Positions 8,009-16,697 of a DNA stretch of 64,000 nt are shown here, in pieces. The DNA lies in NCBI RefSeq assembly GCF_003725535.1, contig NZ_RJSF01000040.1:649477-713476 (forward strand). Direction: 5' to 3'. A program made the translations under genes and the position numbers. Every line of letters begins with the position of its first letter. Positions within the stretch are counted from its first letter, which is position 1. The notes under the pieces were generated by a model. The model had not been told where the DNA came from. It saw nothing but the letters and a program-made list of their open reading frames with translations, and did not search any database. The DNA comes from Nocardioides pocheonensis (GTDB taxonomy: Bacteria; Actinomycetota; Actinomycetes; Propionibacteriales; Nocardioidaceae).

Positions 8009-9003
8009 GGGGTTCCGCCTGGCGGTCCGTCGGGGTGCTCGCGGTTGTAGATGGCAGTGAGTTCGTCCAGGAGGTGACGTGCGAACTCGGGGGTGGGTGC
8101 GTGTTCGCGGATCTTGGCGAACATTGCCTGAAGGATTGCTTCGGCTTCACCTTCGCCGCAGCCGAGGATGAGGACGACAGATGCGATGCGGGCTTCTGTG
8201 GTCTCGGGGATGTTCAGGAACGGGTAGATCGTTCGCTCCTCGAGCGAGAACTCGACCCAGAGCCAGTCTGCGGCATCTGCTGCTGCGATCTGGTCGATCT
8301 GGTCCTCGGTGGTGGGGTCTGCAGGCCCGTACTCGGCGATGTCTGCGGGGTCGGCCGGGCTGGTGGTGTCGGAGACGTCGCGGTTGTCCGCGTCGAGGAA
8401 CTCGTCGAAGCGGCGTGCGATGACCCGGGCGAGGGTCTGGTCGGGGAGGTAGCAGTCGCCGGCGGCGGCGAAGACGGCAGCGATGACGTCGAGGAGTGCC
8501 TGCTTGGTAAGCGGGGGCGGAGGGCCGGACTTGTTGAACTTAACTCCGGAAGGAACCGGGGTGCTAGCCGCGGCCTCGTGCAGGGCATCTTCGTCGCCTT
8601 GCCACAGCTCACCCCCTGCGCCGGGGGATCCCGCGGGTGCCCAACCATCGAGCGCGTTGACGGCGTCATCGAGGCGGACGAAGTCAGGGTGGCGCAGCAG
8701 CATCGTGGCGAGCCGATTCCGCATGAGCCCGACGGGGGTGCTCTTGGCGACGTCGATCATGTAGTTGCGGATGGTCTTGAGAAGGCGTCGCTCCAGGTGC
8801 CCCTGGTCGCCCCCCGCGGCCGCCTTAGCGTCGGCGACGATCGCCGCGCCCTTGTGGAGATACAGATCGACGGCCTGATCGATGACGGCGGCCTCGGTCC
8901 AGCTGTTGTGATCCCCCGGCGGCGGAAACGGCGACTTACGGACAACCTGCCAGACGAGGCGAACGACGAGCGTTAGCTCATCCTCCTCGTCACCGCTGGA
9001 CAT
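8005..9003 (-). CDS. Divergent sigma-factor-like protein
   Basis: A 332-residue protein starting at ATG 9003 with GGTGAGG upstream. Residues about 74-110 contain LERRLLKTIRNYMIDVAKST, resembling region 2 of ECF-like sigma factors (xxxLlxxirNxliDxaRk). The C-terminal third has EERTIYPFLN, then RIASVVLILG and EAILQAMFAKIREH, which could be a degenerate region 4. A Pro/Gly-rich linker separates them. I infer a sigma-70-like or sigma-derived transcription factor, but the fold is not proven. It is the first gene of the operon that continues into the small ORF, the XRE-like regulator and the ImmA/IrrE peptidase, and it is divergent from the DyP peroxidase gene. Confidence 0.5.
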   Translation of the reverse strand: MSSGDEEDELTLVVRLVWQVVRKSPFPPPGDHNSWTEAAVIDQAVDLYLHKGAAIVADAKAAAGGDQGHLERRLLKTIRNYMIDVAKSTPVGLMRNRLATMLLRHPDFVRLDDAVNALDGWAPAGSPGAGGELWQGDEDALHEAAASTPVPSGVKFNKSGPPPPLTKQALLDVIAAVFAAAGDCYLPDQTLARVIARRFDEFLDADNRDVSDTTSPADPADIAEYGPADPTTEDQIDQIAAADAADWLWVEFSLEERTIYPFLNIPETTEARIASVVLILGCGEGEAEAILQAMFAKIREHAPTPEFARHLLDELTAIYNREHPDGPPGGTP

Positions 9004-9262
9004 CGGCCTGACCTCACCATCCCGTTCGCCACCGGACCCGCGCTGAAGGCCACAGCCGCGAACAGTCTTCCCGACACGCGATCACTTGCCTTGAACCTGG
9101 AGCTCATCGGCGCGTCCAACCGCCCCGACCACGCGCCACCAAAACGCTCTCAGAGTTGGCTCGTCTGTACCTGGTGAGCACGTTGCCCGGGCCTGGTCGG
9201 CCCAGCAGCGACACACCGCCTGAGCCCTCCAGGCGGGCTGGGAAACCAAGGAGGCAACACCC
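9004..9262. promoter_or_regulatory. Divergent promoter region with hairpin
   Basis: This 259-bp gap separates the leftward sigma-like operon from the rightward DyP gene. A perfect 7-bp stem, CCGCCTG (9216-9222) and CAGGCGG (9230-9236), lies 27 bp before the DyP start and may be an operator or a leader hairpin. GGAGG for the DyP gene follows at about 9249-9254. No certain -10 or -35 was found. Confidence 0.4.
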
Positions 9263-10759
9263 ATGACCGAGAAGAGCACCCCTCAGAACACCCCCGACAT
9301 CAAGGTCACGGCCGAGCTGCGCGACATCCAGGGTGGCGCCATCGGCTTCTTCAAGGACCACGAGCGCTTCCTCTTCATCAACTTCGCCGACGCCGCCACC
9401 GGCAAGGCGTTCATCACCGAGCTCGAGCCGACGCTCGCGAACGGCCTTGAGGTTCGCCGCTTCAACGAGGCGTTCAGCGAGAACCGCCGCCACCAGGGCG
9501 ACCCCGACGCACTGCAGTCCACCTGGGTCAACTTCTGGATCTCCCGCCCGGGCCTGACGTTCATCGGCGCCCCCGGCCTGGAGGCGTTCCCCGATGAGTT
9601 CGCCGCTGGCATGGGCGCCCGCAACGCCCTGATCGGCGACGTGGGGACCTCCGACCCGGCCACCTGGCAGGCCCCGTTCACCGGAGGCGCTGAGCCGCAC
9701 GCGGTCATCGTCCTCGCCGGCGACAACTTGGCCGACCTCGACGCTCGCCGCACCAAGGTCGAGGAGATGCTGGCCCGCCACAGCGTCACTATCGTCGGCC
9801 GCCAGGACGGTGACGCCCGCCCCGCCCCGTTCGGCGGGCACGAGCACTTCGGGTTCAAGGACGGCGTCTCTCAGCCGGCCATCGAGAAGTTCACGAAGTC
9901 CGGTAAGGGCGGGACCATACCGCCCGGAGACGTGTTCATCGGCTACCGCGACTCCGAGGGGAACATCAGCGGCCAGCCCGTCACCACTCCGCCCGTCGCC
10001 CCGACGCCGTACAACCCGACCCCCGTGCCGGCGCCGGCCCAGCCGCTGCCGGACTGGACCCGCAACGGCAGCTTCGTGGTGCTCCGCAAGCTGCGCCAGG
10101 ACGTCGGCGGGTTCAACACCTCCATGGCGAACGCCGCGCCCACCGTCGGCCTGACCACGGAGCAGCTCGCTGCCAAGACCGTCGGTCGATGGCCCAGTGG
10201 CGCGCCGATGGAGCGCCTCCCCGGTTGCCCGGCCCACATCGACCCGGCGCTCAACGACCCGTCCGTCGTGGCCCCGGAGGTTCTGAACGCCCAGCACATC
10301 AACGCGTTCGACTTCACCGATGACCCAGACGGCAACAACGTCCCGCGCGGCTCCCACATCCGCAAGATGAACCCCCGCAAGGACGTCCTGCCCGACGGGG
10401 ACACCTCCGACAAGCACCGGATGGTCCGGCGAGGCATCACCTACGGCCCCGAGTTCACTCCTGGTGAGCCCGTCTACGGCCAGACGGTGCCCGACAACCA
10501 GGACCGCGGCCTGCTGTTCGTCAACTACCAGGCGTCTATCGCTCGCACCTTCGAGTTCGTCCAGTCCCACTGGGCCAACCGGGAAGACTTCCAGAAGCCC
10601 GGCGACGGCAAGGACCCGATCATCAGCCAGGACACCCCCGACGGGCCGTTCAACGTCCCCGGCCACGGCCAGGTCAACTTCGCCCGCTGGGTCACCACCG
10701 TCGGAGGCGGCTACTTCATCGCCCCGTCCCTGTCAGGCCTCCGCGCGCTGACGCGGTAG
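9263..10759 (+). CDS. DyP-type heme peroxidase
   Basis: A 498-residue dye-decolorizing peroxidase that uses H2O2 to oxidise dyes, phenols or other substrates. Diagnostic residues: GFKDG at 197-201 with the catalytic Asp200, the proximal heme ligand His365 in PRGSHIRKMNPR, and the distal Arg in RRGITYG (about 389-390); RGLLFVNYQ follows. A proline-rich insertion (about 241-262) lies between the two ferredoxin-like halves. There is no Tat or Sec signal, and the C-terminus does not look like an encapsulin cargo peptide, so it is probably a free cytoplasmic enzyme. GGAGG precedes the ATG. It heads a likely unit with DUF2188 and DUF1883 genes, though a hairpin separates them. Confidence 0.93.
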   Translation: MTEKSTPQNTPDIKVTAELRDIQGGAIGFFKDHERFLFINFADAATGKAFITELEPTLANGLEVRRFNEAFSENRRHQGDPDALQSTWVNFWISRPGLTFIGAPGLEAFPDEFAAGMGARNALIGDVGTSDPATWQAPFTGGAEPHAVIVLAGDNLADLDARRTKVEEMLARHSVTIVGRQDGDARPAPFGGHEHFGFKDGVSQPAIEKFTKSGKGGTIPPGDVFIGYRDSEGNISGQPVTTPPVAPTPYNPTPVPAPAQPLPDWTRNGSFVVLRKLRQDVGGFNTSMANAAPTVGLTTEQLAAKTVGRWPSGAPMERLPGCPAHIDPALNDPSVVAPEVLNAQHINAFDFTDDPDGNNVPRGSHIRKMNPRKDVLPDGDTSDKHRMVRRGITYGPEFTPGEPVYGQTVPDNQDRGLLFVNYQASIARTFEFVQSHWANREDFQKPGDGKDPIISQDTPDGPFNVPGHGQVNFARWVTTVGGGYFIAPSLSGLRALTR

Positions 10760-10770
10760 TCCGCCGGTGT

Positions 10771-10803
10771 CATCGGGGTCCGGCGACGTGTCGGACCCCG
10801 ATG
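10771..10803 (+). terminator. Terminator-like hairpin after DyP gene
   Basis: A perfect 12-bp stem, CATCGGGGTCCG (10771-10782) with CGGACCCCGATG (10792-10803), starts 12 nt after the peroxidase stop codon. It lacks a long T-tract, as is usual in this GC range, and may only partly terminate. Confidence 0.65.
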
Positions 10804-10885
10804 TCACCCTCGATCTGCGACCAGCCCTGGTCGCCGGGTGCCAGAAGGCACCTGTACCCAGATGGGTTACCCAAGGAGAAACCTA

Positions 10886-11119
10886 ATGAGTGAAAAGAGG
10901 AAGGGCGTGCACATCACGCCCCGTGACGACGGCCAGTGGAACGTCATCCGCGACGGAGCACAGCGGGCGTCGTCGGTCCACCCGACCCAGGCCGACGCGA
11001 CCGACGCCGGTCGCGCCACCGCCCGTCGGGAGCAGACAGAGCTCTACATCCACGGCCGCGACAACAAGATCCGCGACCGCGACTCCTACGGTGGGGATCC
11101 CTTCCCGCCGAAGGGGTGA
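10886..11119 (+). CDS. DUF2188 family small protein
   Basis: A 77-residue protein; the ATG at 10886 follows AAGGAG at the right distance. It matches DUF2188: KGVHITPRDDGQWNVIRDGAQRAS, in which a Trp-centred GxWxVxxxGxxRa strand pair is followed by a helix (TQADATDAGRATARREQ), then xELYIHGRDNKIRDRDSYGGDPFP near the end. The fold is a small beta-beta-alpha-beta unit; the molecular role is unknown. Its TGA overlaps a GTG of the following DUF1883 frame, so the two are probably co-translated. Confidence 0.78.
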   Translation: MSEKRKGVHITPRDDGQWNVIRDGAQRASSVHPTQADATDAGRATARREQTELYIHGRDNKIRDRDSYGGDPFPPKG

Positions 11120-11124
11120 TCGGC

Positions 11125-11418
11125 GTGGAGCACGTGAAGTACGACCTGGGCCAGGTCCAGGCCGGCGCGACAGTGGTGGTCACCCTGAAGAACCGTGCAA
11201 ACGTTCTCCTGATGACCGCGACGAACTACAGGGCGTACGTGGCCGGCAGGCGGGCCAGCTTCTACGGCGGTGAAGCGCTGCGGTCTCCACTGCGCAGCAA
11301 CGTCCCGCACACTGACCACTGGTACGTCGCGCTCGACCTCGGCGGCGCAAGTGGCCGGATCGAATCGTCGGTCTCCGTCGAGCCACCGCGGCGGGCACGC
11401 CTGCCGTCGGTGGGCTAG
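11125..11418 (+). CDS. DUF1883 family protein
   Basis: A 97-residue protein that matches DUF1883 throughout: EHVKYDLGQVQAGATV at the start, then VxLMTATNYxxYxAGR, FYGGEALRSPLRSNVP, HWYVALDLGG and xGRIESSVSV. The GTG at 11125 gives the family's usual N-terminus and has AAGGGG 8 nt upstream. A GTG at 11116 would add three residues and overlap the previous stop (GTGA). The family's role is unknown; the domain is sometimes joined to signalling domains in other bacteria (from memory). It ends the DyP/DUF2188/DUF1883 group, 42 bp before a strong terminator. Confidence 0.76.
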   Translation: MEHVKYDLGQVQAGATVVVTLKNRANVLLMTATNYRAYVAGRRASFYGGEALRSPLRSNVPHTDHWYVALDLGGASGRIESSVSVEPPRRARLPSVG

Positions 11419-11460
11419 CAGGAGGTGTCGGCCGGCCCCAGATGGTCGGCCCCAGAGCGG

Positions 11461-11489
11461 GGCCCCGTCCACCGTTGGTGGACGGGGCC
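11461..11489 (+). terminator. Strong intrinsic terminator
   Basis: A perfect 13-bp stem, GGCCCCGTCCACC (11461-11473) with GGTGGACGGGGCC (11477-11489), and a 3-nt loop, followed by TCGTGTGTTTG. It closes the DUF2188-DUF1883 unit and isolates it from the downstream LAL gene. Confidence 0.88.
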
Positions 11490-11608
11490 TCGTGTGTTTG
11501 GTCCGCGTCATTCTGGGCGAAGTGACGCGGGACGCTGTACGAACGTCCGAGCCTTTGGGTGGTCGCGGGTGGTGGTGCGGTGCTCGGCGCCCTTGCAGTC
11601 CGGGGGCC

Positions 11609-11614
11609 TATCCT
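11609..11614 (+). promoter_or_regulatory. Predicted -10 of leaderless LAL gene
   Basis: TATCCT lies 7 nt before the ATG at 11622 and there is no Shine-Dalgarno at the normal distance other than TCCTCC-type sequence on the wrong sense. Transcription would start at or next to the A of ATG. Leaderless mRNAs with TANNNT at this spacing are common in actinobacteria. Confidence 0.5.
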
Positions 11615-11621
11615 CCTGACC

Positions 11622-14330
11622 ATGCCGGTTCTGGCGACCAAGGTCCACGTGCCGGAGCCCCGCGCCGACTCGGTTGCCCGCCCGCGGCTGCAGGACCGGC
11701 TCGAGGTCGCGGAGAGCGACACCACGCGCCTCGTGCTGGTCTCGGCGCCGGCGGGATTCGGCAAGACCACCGTCCTCAGCCAGTGGTTCGCATCCCCGGC
11801 GGCGGCCGGCCTGCGCGTCGCCTGGGTCTCCCTCGACAGCGGCGACAACGACGTACGGCGGTTCCTGACCCACGTGATCGCAGCGTTCCAGACCACCAAC
11901 CCCGAGCTCGGTGTCGACGTGGGCAGCGTGGTCGAGACCGCTGCCGAGGTGCCGGTCGAGACCGTGCTGACCAGCCTGGTCAACGACCTCGACATGTTCG
12001 CCGATGCGACCGTGCTGGCTCTCGACGACTACCACGAGATCACCGCGCCGGCCGTCCACGAGGTGCTCGCGTTCCTGCTCGACCATCTCCCCGGCCATGT
12101 CCGGATCGCGATGACCACCCGCTCCGACCCGCCGCTGCCGTTGGCGCGCCTGCGCAGCAAGGGCGGCCTGGTCGAGCTACGAGCTGCCGACCTGCGGTTC
12201 ACCGCCGAGGAGGCGGCCGACCTGCTCAACGACGTGATGGGACTCGCGCTCGCACGGGAGGAGGTCGACACGCTCGACGAGCGCACCGAGGGGTGGGCTG
12301 CCGGTCTGCAGCTGGCGGCGCTGTCCTTGCGCGGCCGGGAGAACCCTGCGGCGTTCGTCGACGACTTCGCCGGCAGCCACCGCTTCGTGCTCGACTACCT
12401 CGTGGAGGAGGTCCTCGACCGTCAACCGGACCGGGTGCGGGAGTTCCTGCTGGCCACGTCGGTGCTGCGTGAGCTCAACGGCTCCCTCTGTGCAGCCGTC
12501 ACCGGCATGCCCGACGCCCCCGAGATCCTGGACTCCCTCGACCGGGACAACGTCTTCGTGATCCCGTTGGACGACGCCCGCCGCTGGTACCGCTACCACC
12601 ACCTGTTCGCCGACGCGTTGCGCGCTCGGCTCCTCGCCCGTCACCCCGATCGCCTTCGGGGGCTGCACACCACGGCCGGCCGGTGGCTGGCTGAGCGCGG
12701 CATGTTCCCGGACGCTGTCCCGCACGCGATCGCCGGCGAGGACCACGAGCTCACCGCCGACCTGGTCGAGCTCGCCCTCGCCGGGCTTCGGAAGGGCAGG
12801 CAGGACGCCACCATCCTGGAGTGGCTGGCCGCGGTGCCCGACGACGTCGTACGCCGCCGGCCGCTCCTCGCGACCGCGACAGCCTGGAGCCGACTGGCCG
12901 CCGGTGACTTCGGCGGGATCGAAGCCTGGCTCGACGTGGCCCAGGAGGGTCTCGAAGCGCGGCCGGGGCCCACCGACCTCTCCACCCCCGCTCCACCGGA
13001 CGTGGTCGAGGCGCACGCCCAGGAGGTGCGCGCCCTTCCCGCGATGATCGCCGTCTACCGGGCCTCGGTCGCGCAGGCCCGGGGCGACGTCGCCGGCACC
13101 ATCGCGCACGCGCAACGGGCCTACGACCTGGCCGGCCCCGAGGACCACTTCTCCCGCGGTGCGGGAGCAGGCTTCCTCGGCCTCGCCGCCTGGGCTGCCG
13201 GCGACCTGGAGACCGCGGTCGACACCTTCACGGACGCGGTCGTGAGCTTGCGTGCGGCCGGTCTGGTCGCCGACGCGCTGGGGTCGACCGTGGTGCTGGG
13301 AAGCATGTGGCTCGCTCGCGGACGCCCGCTGGAGGCACGCCGGATCTTCGAGGAAGCGCTGGCCACGGCGGAGCGCCGCAGCGGCCCCGCCCTGCCTACG
13401 GCGGGGGACGTGCACGTCGGTCTTGCCGACGTGCTGCGTGAGCTCGGCGACCTGGAGGCCGCTGCCCGGCACCTCGACGTCGCCCGTGAGCTGGGCGACC
13501 TGGGCGCGCTGCCCGAGAACCGGCACCGCTGGTACACGACCATGGCCGGGCTCCTGCGGGCTCGCGGTGACCTCGACGGCGCGGTCGCGATGCTCGACGA
13601 GGCCGAGCCCCTGTTCCGACCCGGGTTCTTCCCCGAGGTGCGGCCCATTGCGGCAGCTCGTGCCCGGGTCCGACTCGCCCAGGACAACGTGGTCGACGCC
13701 CGTGCCTGGGCCCGGCAGCACGAGGTCGAGCCCGACGTCGAGCCGACCTACCTCGAGGAGTACGACCGGCTCACCCTGGCCCGCGTCCTCGTCGCCGAGG
13801 GCAGCCCGGCCGACGCGATCGCCCTGGTCGAGCCGATCCTCGACGCGGCTCGGGCGTCCGGGCGCGGGGGCAGCCTGATCGAGGCACACGTGGTGCTCGC
13901 GCTGGCCCGTCACGCCGCAGGTGACCCGAGTGCGGCGGCCGAGGACCTGTCCACCGCGCTCGCGATCGGCGTACCGGCGGGCTACCGGCGCCTGTTCCTC
14001 GACGAAGGCCCGGCCATGGTCGACCTGCTCACGAGCCTCCTTCGCGGTGCGCCGGCCGACGTACGACGGCACGCCGAGCAGGTCCTGGCCTCTGCCAAGG
14101 CGCCGACCGCGACCGCGCGCCTCGACCAGCGCCCGGACGAGGCCCTGAGCGACCGTGAGCTCGACGTGCTCCGCCTGCTCGCCACCGACCTGACCGGCCC
14201 CGAGATCTCCCGGCAGCTGTACGTGTCGCTCAACACGCTCCGCACGCACACCAAGCACATCTTCACCAAGCTCGACGTGAACACCCGCCGGGCCGCGGTG
14301 AGCCGGGCAACCGAGCGCGGACTGCTCTGA
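11622..14330 (+). CDS. LAL-type (MalT-like) LuxR transcriptional activator 1
   Basis: A 902-residue STAND regulator. The MalT-like N-terminus reads ATKVHVPxP and is followed by Walker [11 protein letters not shown] (about 41-49), Walker [11 protein letters not shown] and the [13 protein letters not shown] sensor motif. The middle third is a helical TPR-like array that would bind an effector or partner. The C-terminal 60 residues are a LuxR/NarL helix-turn-helix ([17 protein letters not shown], then [20 protein letters not shown]). Start at ATG 11622, matching the family N-terminus and a -10-like hexamer 7 nt upstream. The operon 14449-16685 follows on the same strand with overlapping inverted repeats between, so it is the likely target. 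Confidence 0.92.
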   Translation: MPVLATKVHVPEPRADSVARPRLQDRLEVAESDTTRLVLVSAPAGFGKTTVLSQWFASPAAAGLRVAWVSLDSGDNDVRRFLTHVIAAFQTTNPELGVDVGSVVETAAEVPVETVLTSLVNDLDMFADATVLALDDYHEITAPAVHEVLAFLLDHLPGHVRIAMTTRSDPPLPLARLRSKGGLVELRAADLRFTAEEAADLLNDVMGLALAREEVDTLDERTEGWAAGLQLAALSLRGRENPAAFVDDFAGSHRFVLDYLVEEVLDRQPDRVREFLLATSVLRELNGSLCAAVTGMPDAPEILDSLDRDNVFVIPLDDARRWYRYHHLFADALRARLLARHPDRLRGLHTTAGRWLAERGMFPDAVPHAIAGEDHELTADLVELALAGLRKGRQDATILEWLAAVPDDVVRRRPLLATATAWSRLAAGDFGGIEAWLDVAQEGLEARPGPTDLSTPAPPDVVEAHAQEVRALPAMIAVYRASVAQARGDVAGTIAHAQRAYDLAGPEDHFSRGAGAGFLGLAAWAAGDLETAVDTFTDAVVSLRAAGLVADALGSTVVLGSMWLARGRPLEARRIFEEALATAERRSGPALPTAGDVHVGLADVLRELGDLEAAARHLDVARELGDLGALPENRHRWYTTMAGLLRARGDLDGAVAMLDEAEPLFRPGFFPEVRPIAAARARVRLAQDNVVDARAWARQHEVEPDVEPTYLEEYDRLTLARVLVAEGSPADAIALVEPILDAARASGRGGSLIEAHVVLALARHAAGDPSAAAEDLSTALAIGVPAGYRRLFLDEGPAMVDLLTSLLRGAPADVRRHAEQVLASAKAPTATARLDQRPDEALSDRELDVLRLLATDLTGPEISRQLYVSLNTLRTHTKHIFTKLDVNTRRAAVSRATERGLL

Positions 14331-14354
14331 CCCGTACGGTCCGGAGCCGCGAAT

Positions 14355-14383
14355 CACATCATGTGGTGATGTGGCCTCACCAC
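14355..14383 (+). promoter_or_regulatory. Overlapping dyads upstream of 14449 operon
   Basis: Two overlapping perfect inverted repeats: CACATCA-N5-TGATGTG (14355-14373) and GTGGTGA-N7-TCACCAC (14363-14383). The second lies 65 nt before the ATG at 14449, the same distance seen for the shared dyad of the second LAL cluster. A LAL or other LuxR-type activator could bind here; the adjacent LAL 1 is the obvious candidate. Confidence 0.55.
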
Positions 14384-14448
14384 GTCTGTTCCTAACGTCC
14401 CAGACATCGCCGGACACCAGCCCGGCACCGCCAGGACAGGAACCAGAC

Positions 14449-15126
14449 ATGAACCTCACCCGCAACCGCCTCACCGCAGCCACCGGGGCATGCGCCGCCG
14501 CTGCCGGTGCCATCTTCGTCGGCGTCCAGATCAACCACCCCCCGGCGGACCTCGCCCACATCGTCACCACCGACGTCTTCGTCCGCGAGGTCGCGAAGAT
14601 CGCGATGGGCATCCTGGCGATGGCCGGCTTCACCGGCATCTTCATCCGCCACCACCGCCGGTTCGGTGTCCTCGGTCGCGCCGGCTACGCGCTGCTGATG
14701 ACCGGCTACCTCGCGATGTTCGCCGTCGAGACCATCGTCGCGGTCATCCTCCCGAAGCTGGCCGAGTCGAACCCGGTCTACGTCCAGCACTTCCTGGACG
14801 CGGCCATGGGTGCCAGCGCAACCAGCGACCTCGGGCACGTCAAGGAGCTGTTCATGCTCATGGGCCTGGGCTACGCCGTCGGTGGTCTGCTGTTCGGCAT
14901 CGCGATGTACCGCGCCCGCGTCGTCGCCCGCTGGGCCGCAGCGCTCTTCGCCTACGGCACGGTGTCCGCGCTCGCCCTGGCTTTCCTCCCTGAGTCGTTC
15001 AGCCGGCCCTTCGCGGTGCCGACCGGTGTCGCCCTCATCGGTCTCGGCTACTCGATGTGGCGCCAGAGCCAGACCCGGACCGACGTGGTGCGGCCTGCCC
15101 GCGCCGCCGAGCCGGCAGTCGCGTGA
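14449..15126 (+). CDS. Multi-pass membrane protein
   Basis: A 225-residue protein with about six hydrophobic segments. The start at ATG 14449 has CAGGA upstream. The first helix is followed by a VGVQINHPPADLAHI loop, then paired helices around GILAMAGFTGIFI and ALLMTGYLAMFAVE, a central loop with DLGHVKELFMLMGLGYAVGG, and a short basic C-tail. I do not recognise a named family. It is the first gene of a four-gene set whose ORFs overlap by 1-20 nt, so it is co-expressed with the DUF2306 protein that follows (TGATG overlap). Confidence 0.75.
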   Translation: MNLTRNRLTAATGACAAAAGAIFVGVQINHPPADLAHIVTTDVFVREVAKIAMGILAMAGFTGIFIRHHRRFGVLGRAGYALLMTGYLAMFAVETIVAVILPKLAESNPVYVQHFLDAAMGASATSDLGHVKELFMLMGLGYAVGGLLFGIAMYRARVVARWAAALFAYGTVSALALAFLPESFSRPFAVPTGVALIGLGYSMWRQSQTRTDVVRPARAAEPAVA

Positions 15127-15833
15127 TGACCACCTCACCACTCACCGAGCGCCCGGCCCGTCAGCGGCCGGGCGCTCGGTCCGGCTGGCGCCTGGCCGTC
15201 GGGCTGATCCTGCTCAGCGCGATCCCGCTGACCGCCGGAGTCCTGCGGCTCGTGCAGCTCGCCGGCGGGCCTGAGCTCTTCCCCGCGGACCCGCGGTTCA
15301 ACGTGTTCCCGGTGGCACTGCTGGTGCACATCGTCGGCTCGGCCGTCTTCGCGTTCGTCGGAGCGCTCCAGTTCGTACGCCGGTTCCGCCGGCGGCCGTC
15401 GAGCTGGCACCGACGGGCCGGGCGCGTCCTGGTCGTCGCGGGCCTGCTCGTCGTCGCCTCCGCCCTGTGGCTGACCCTGTTCTACGACCCGCAGCCCGGC
15501 AGCGGCCGGATCCTGTTCTTCTTCAGGCTCGTGGTCGCACCCGCGATGGCAACCTGCCTGGTCCTCGGGTTCACGGCGATCCGCCGCCGCGACATCGCCG
15601 CCCACCGCGCCTGGATGATCCGCGCCTACGCCCTCGGCCTCGGCGCCGGCACCCAGATCTTCACCGAGGGCTTCGGCCAGGCGATCTTCGGCGAGCACGT
15701 CGTCGCGGGCGACCTCGAGAAGGCGGCGGCCTGGATCCTCAACCTGGCCGTCGCCGAGTGGGCGATCCGTCGCGGCGCCACGCAGCGGCCCCGGCGTACG
15801 GCGGCTGCGGTGCGGGAGCGGGTGCCGGCGTGA
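15126..15833 (+). CDS. DUF2306-family membrane protein
   Basis: A 235-residue membrane protein with six hydrophobic segments. It fits DUF2306: a histidine in a membrane helix (VALLVHIVGSAVFAFVGALQF), then the conserved SWHRRAGRVLVVAGL turn, a FFFRLVVAPAMATCLVLGF helix and AHRAWMIRAYALGLGAGTQ near the end. The paired membrane histidines resemble heme or redox sites, but the family has no proven function. The ATG overlaps the previous stop and the gene's own stop overlaps the next GTG (GTGA), so translation along the operon is coupled. Confidence 0.77.
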   Translation: MTTSPLTERPARQRPGARSGWRLAVGLILLSAIPLTAGVLRLVQLAGGPELFPADPRFNVFPVALLVHIVGSAVFAFVGALQFVRRFRRRPSSWHRRAGRVLVVAGLLVVASALWLTLFYDPQPGSGRILFFFRLVVAPAMATCLVLGFTAIRRRDIAAHRAWMIRAYALGLGAGTQIFTEGFGQAIFGEHVVAGDLEKAAAWILNLAVAEWAIRRGATQRPRRTAAAVRERVPA

Positions 15834-16093
15834 GCGAGCGCATCACCAGCTACGACATCCGGGTGCAGGGTCATCTCGACGAGCACTGGTCGGACTGGTT
15901 CGACGCCGTCCTCATGACCCACCATGGAGACGGCACCACGACGGTGCGGTGCACGGTGCAGGACCAGCCGGCGCTGCACGCCCTGCTCGCCAAGGTGCGC
16001 GACCTCGGCGCCACCCTCGTCTCTGTCACGCCCTCGTCGCGCCGTACCCGGCCGACTCGGATCGGAGCAGTCCATGAACACGACGCCGGTTGA
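15830..16093 (+). CDS. Small conserved hypothetical protein
   Basis: An 87-residue protein starting at GTG 15830 in a GTGA overlap with the DUF2306 gene. The body reads SYDIRVQGHLDEHWSDWF, then a TTTVRCTVQDQPALHALLAKVRDLG strand-helix pair and LVSVTP, a beta-alpha-beta arrangement typical of small actinobacterial proteins next to DUF2306-type or regulatory genes. It has no signal or membrane helix and could be a cytoplasmic accessory. It overlaps the following GNAT gene by 20 bp. Confidence 0.7.
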   Translation: MSERITSYDIRVQGHLDEHWSDWFDAVLMTHHGDGTTTVRCTVQDQPALHALLAKVRDLGATLVSVTPSSRRTRPTRIGAVHEHDAG

Positions 16094-16685
16094 ACCCGAC
16101 AGCAGTCCGACCGCCCACCCGCTCGCACGGGTCGCCTGGCCGCTGCGCACCGCACGACTCACGCTCCGGCTCGGTGAGGCCAGGGACGCCGAGCCGACCT
16201 GGGCGTACCGCCGGCTCCCGTCGGTGGGGGAGTGGCTCACCGAGATCCCCGAGGATCTCGCTGCGTATGAGGTGAAGTTCGTCGACCCCGAGCGGCTGGC
16301 GGCGACGGTCGTCGTCGAGCTCGACGGGCAGCTGATCGGCGACTTCATGCTGGGGGTCGAGGACGCCTGGTCCCAGGCCGAGGTCGCGGACCAGGCCCGG
16401 GGTGCGCAGGCCGAGCTGGGCTGGGTCCTCGACCCGGCGTTCACCGGGCACGGCTACGCGACCGAAGCCGTGCGCGCCCTGCTCGATGCCTGCTTCGGGC
16501 AGCTCGGCGTACGCCGCGTCGTAGCCAACTGCTTCCTCGACAACGAGACCTCGTGGCGCCTGATGGAACGGCTCGGCACGCGCCGAGAGGTCCACGCCGT
16601 CGCCGAGTCCCTGCACCGGAGCGGCCGCTGGCTCGACACGGTCGCTTACGCGATCCTGGCCGACGAGTGGCAGCGCCTCCGGTGA
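16074..16685 (+). CDS. GNAT N-acetyltransferase (RimJ/RimL type)
   Basis: A 203-residue acetyl-CoA-dependent transferase. It opens with the RimJ/RimL pattern LRTARLTLRLGEARDAE; the acetyl-CoA loop appears as LDPAFTGHGYATEAVRALLD (about 120-140), followed by GVRRVVANCFLDNETSWRLMERLG, where the Asn and Ser are typical of the family. Acceptor unknown: ribosomal protein N-termini, an amine drug or another small molecule are all possible. Start at ATG 16074 with GGAG upstream. It is the last gene of the LAL 1-linked operon and converges on the hydrolase gene with a 12-bp gap. Confidence 0.87.
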   Translation: MNTTPVEPDSSPTAHPLARVAWPLRTARLTLRLGEARDAEPTWAYRRLPSVGEWLTEIPEDLAAYEVKFVDPERLAATVVVELDGQLIGDFMLGVEDAWSQAEVADQARGAQAELGWVLDPAFTGHGYATEAVRALLDACFGQLGVRRVVANCFLDNETSWRLMERLGTRREVHAVAESLHRSGRWLDTVAYAILADEWQRLR

Positions 16686-16697
16686 GGCCCGCCGCGA

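Noticed and set aside
10700-10759. Encapsulin cargo-loading peptide at the DyP C-terminus
   Set aside because: The end reads PSLSGLRALTR, which lacks the usual GSLxIGSLK-type motif, and no encapsulin gene is present.
8005-11418. Complete phage-defence island
   Set aside because: An ImmA/IrrE operon and unknown genes are present, but there is no nuclease, toxin, restriction or other defence effector to support the call.
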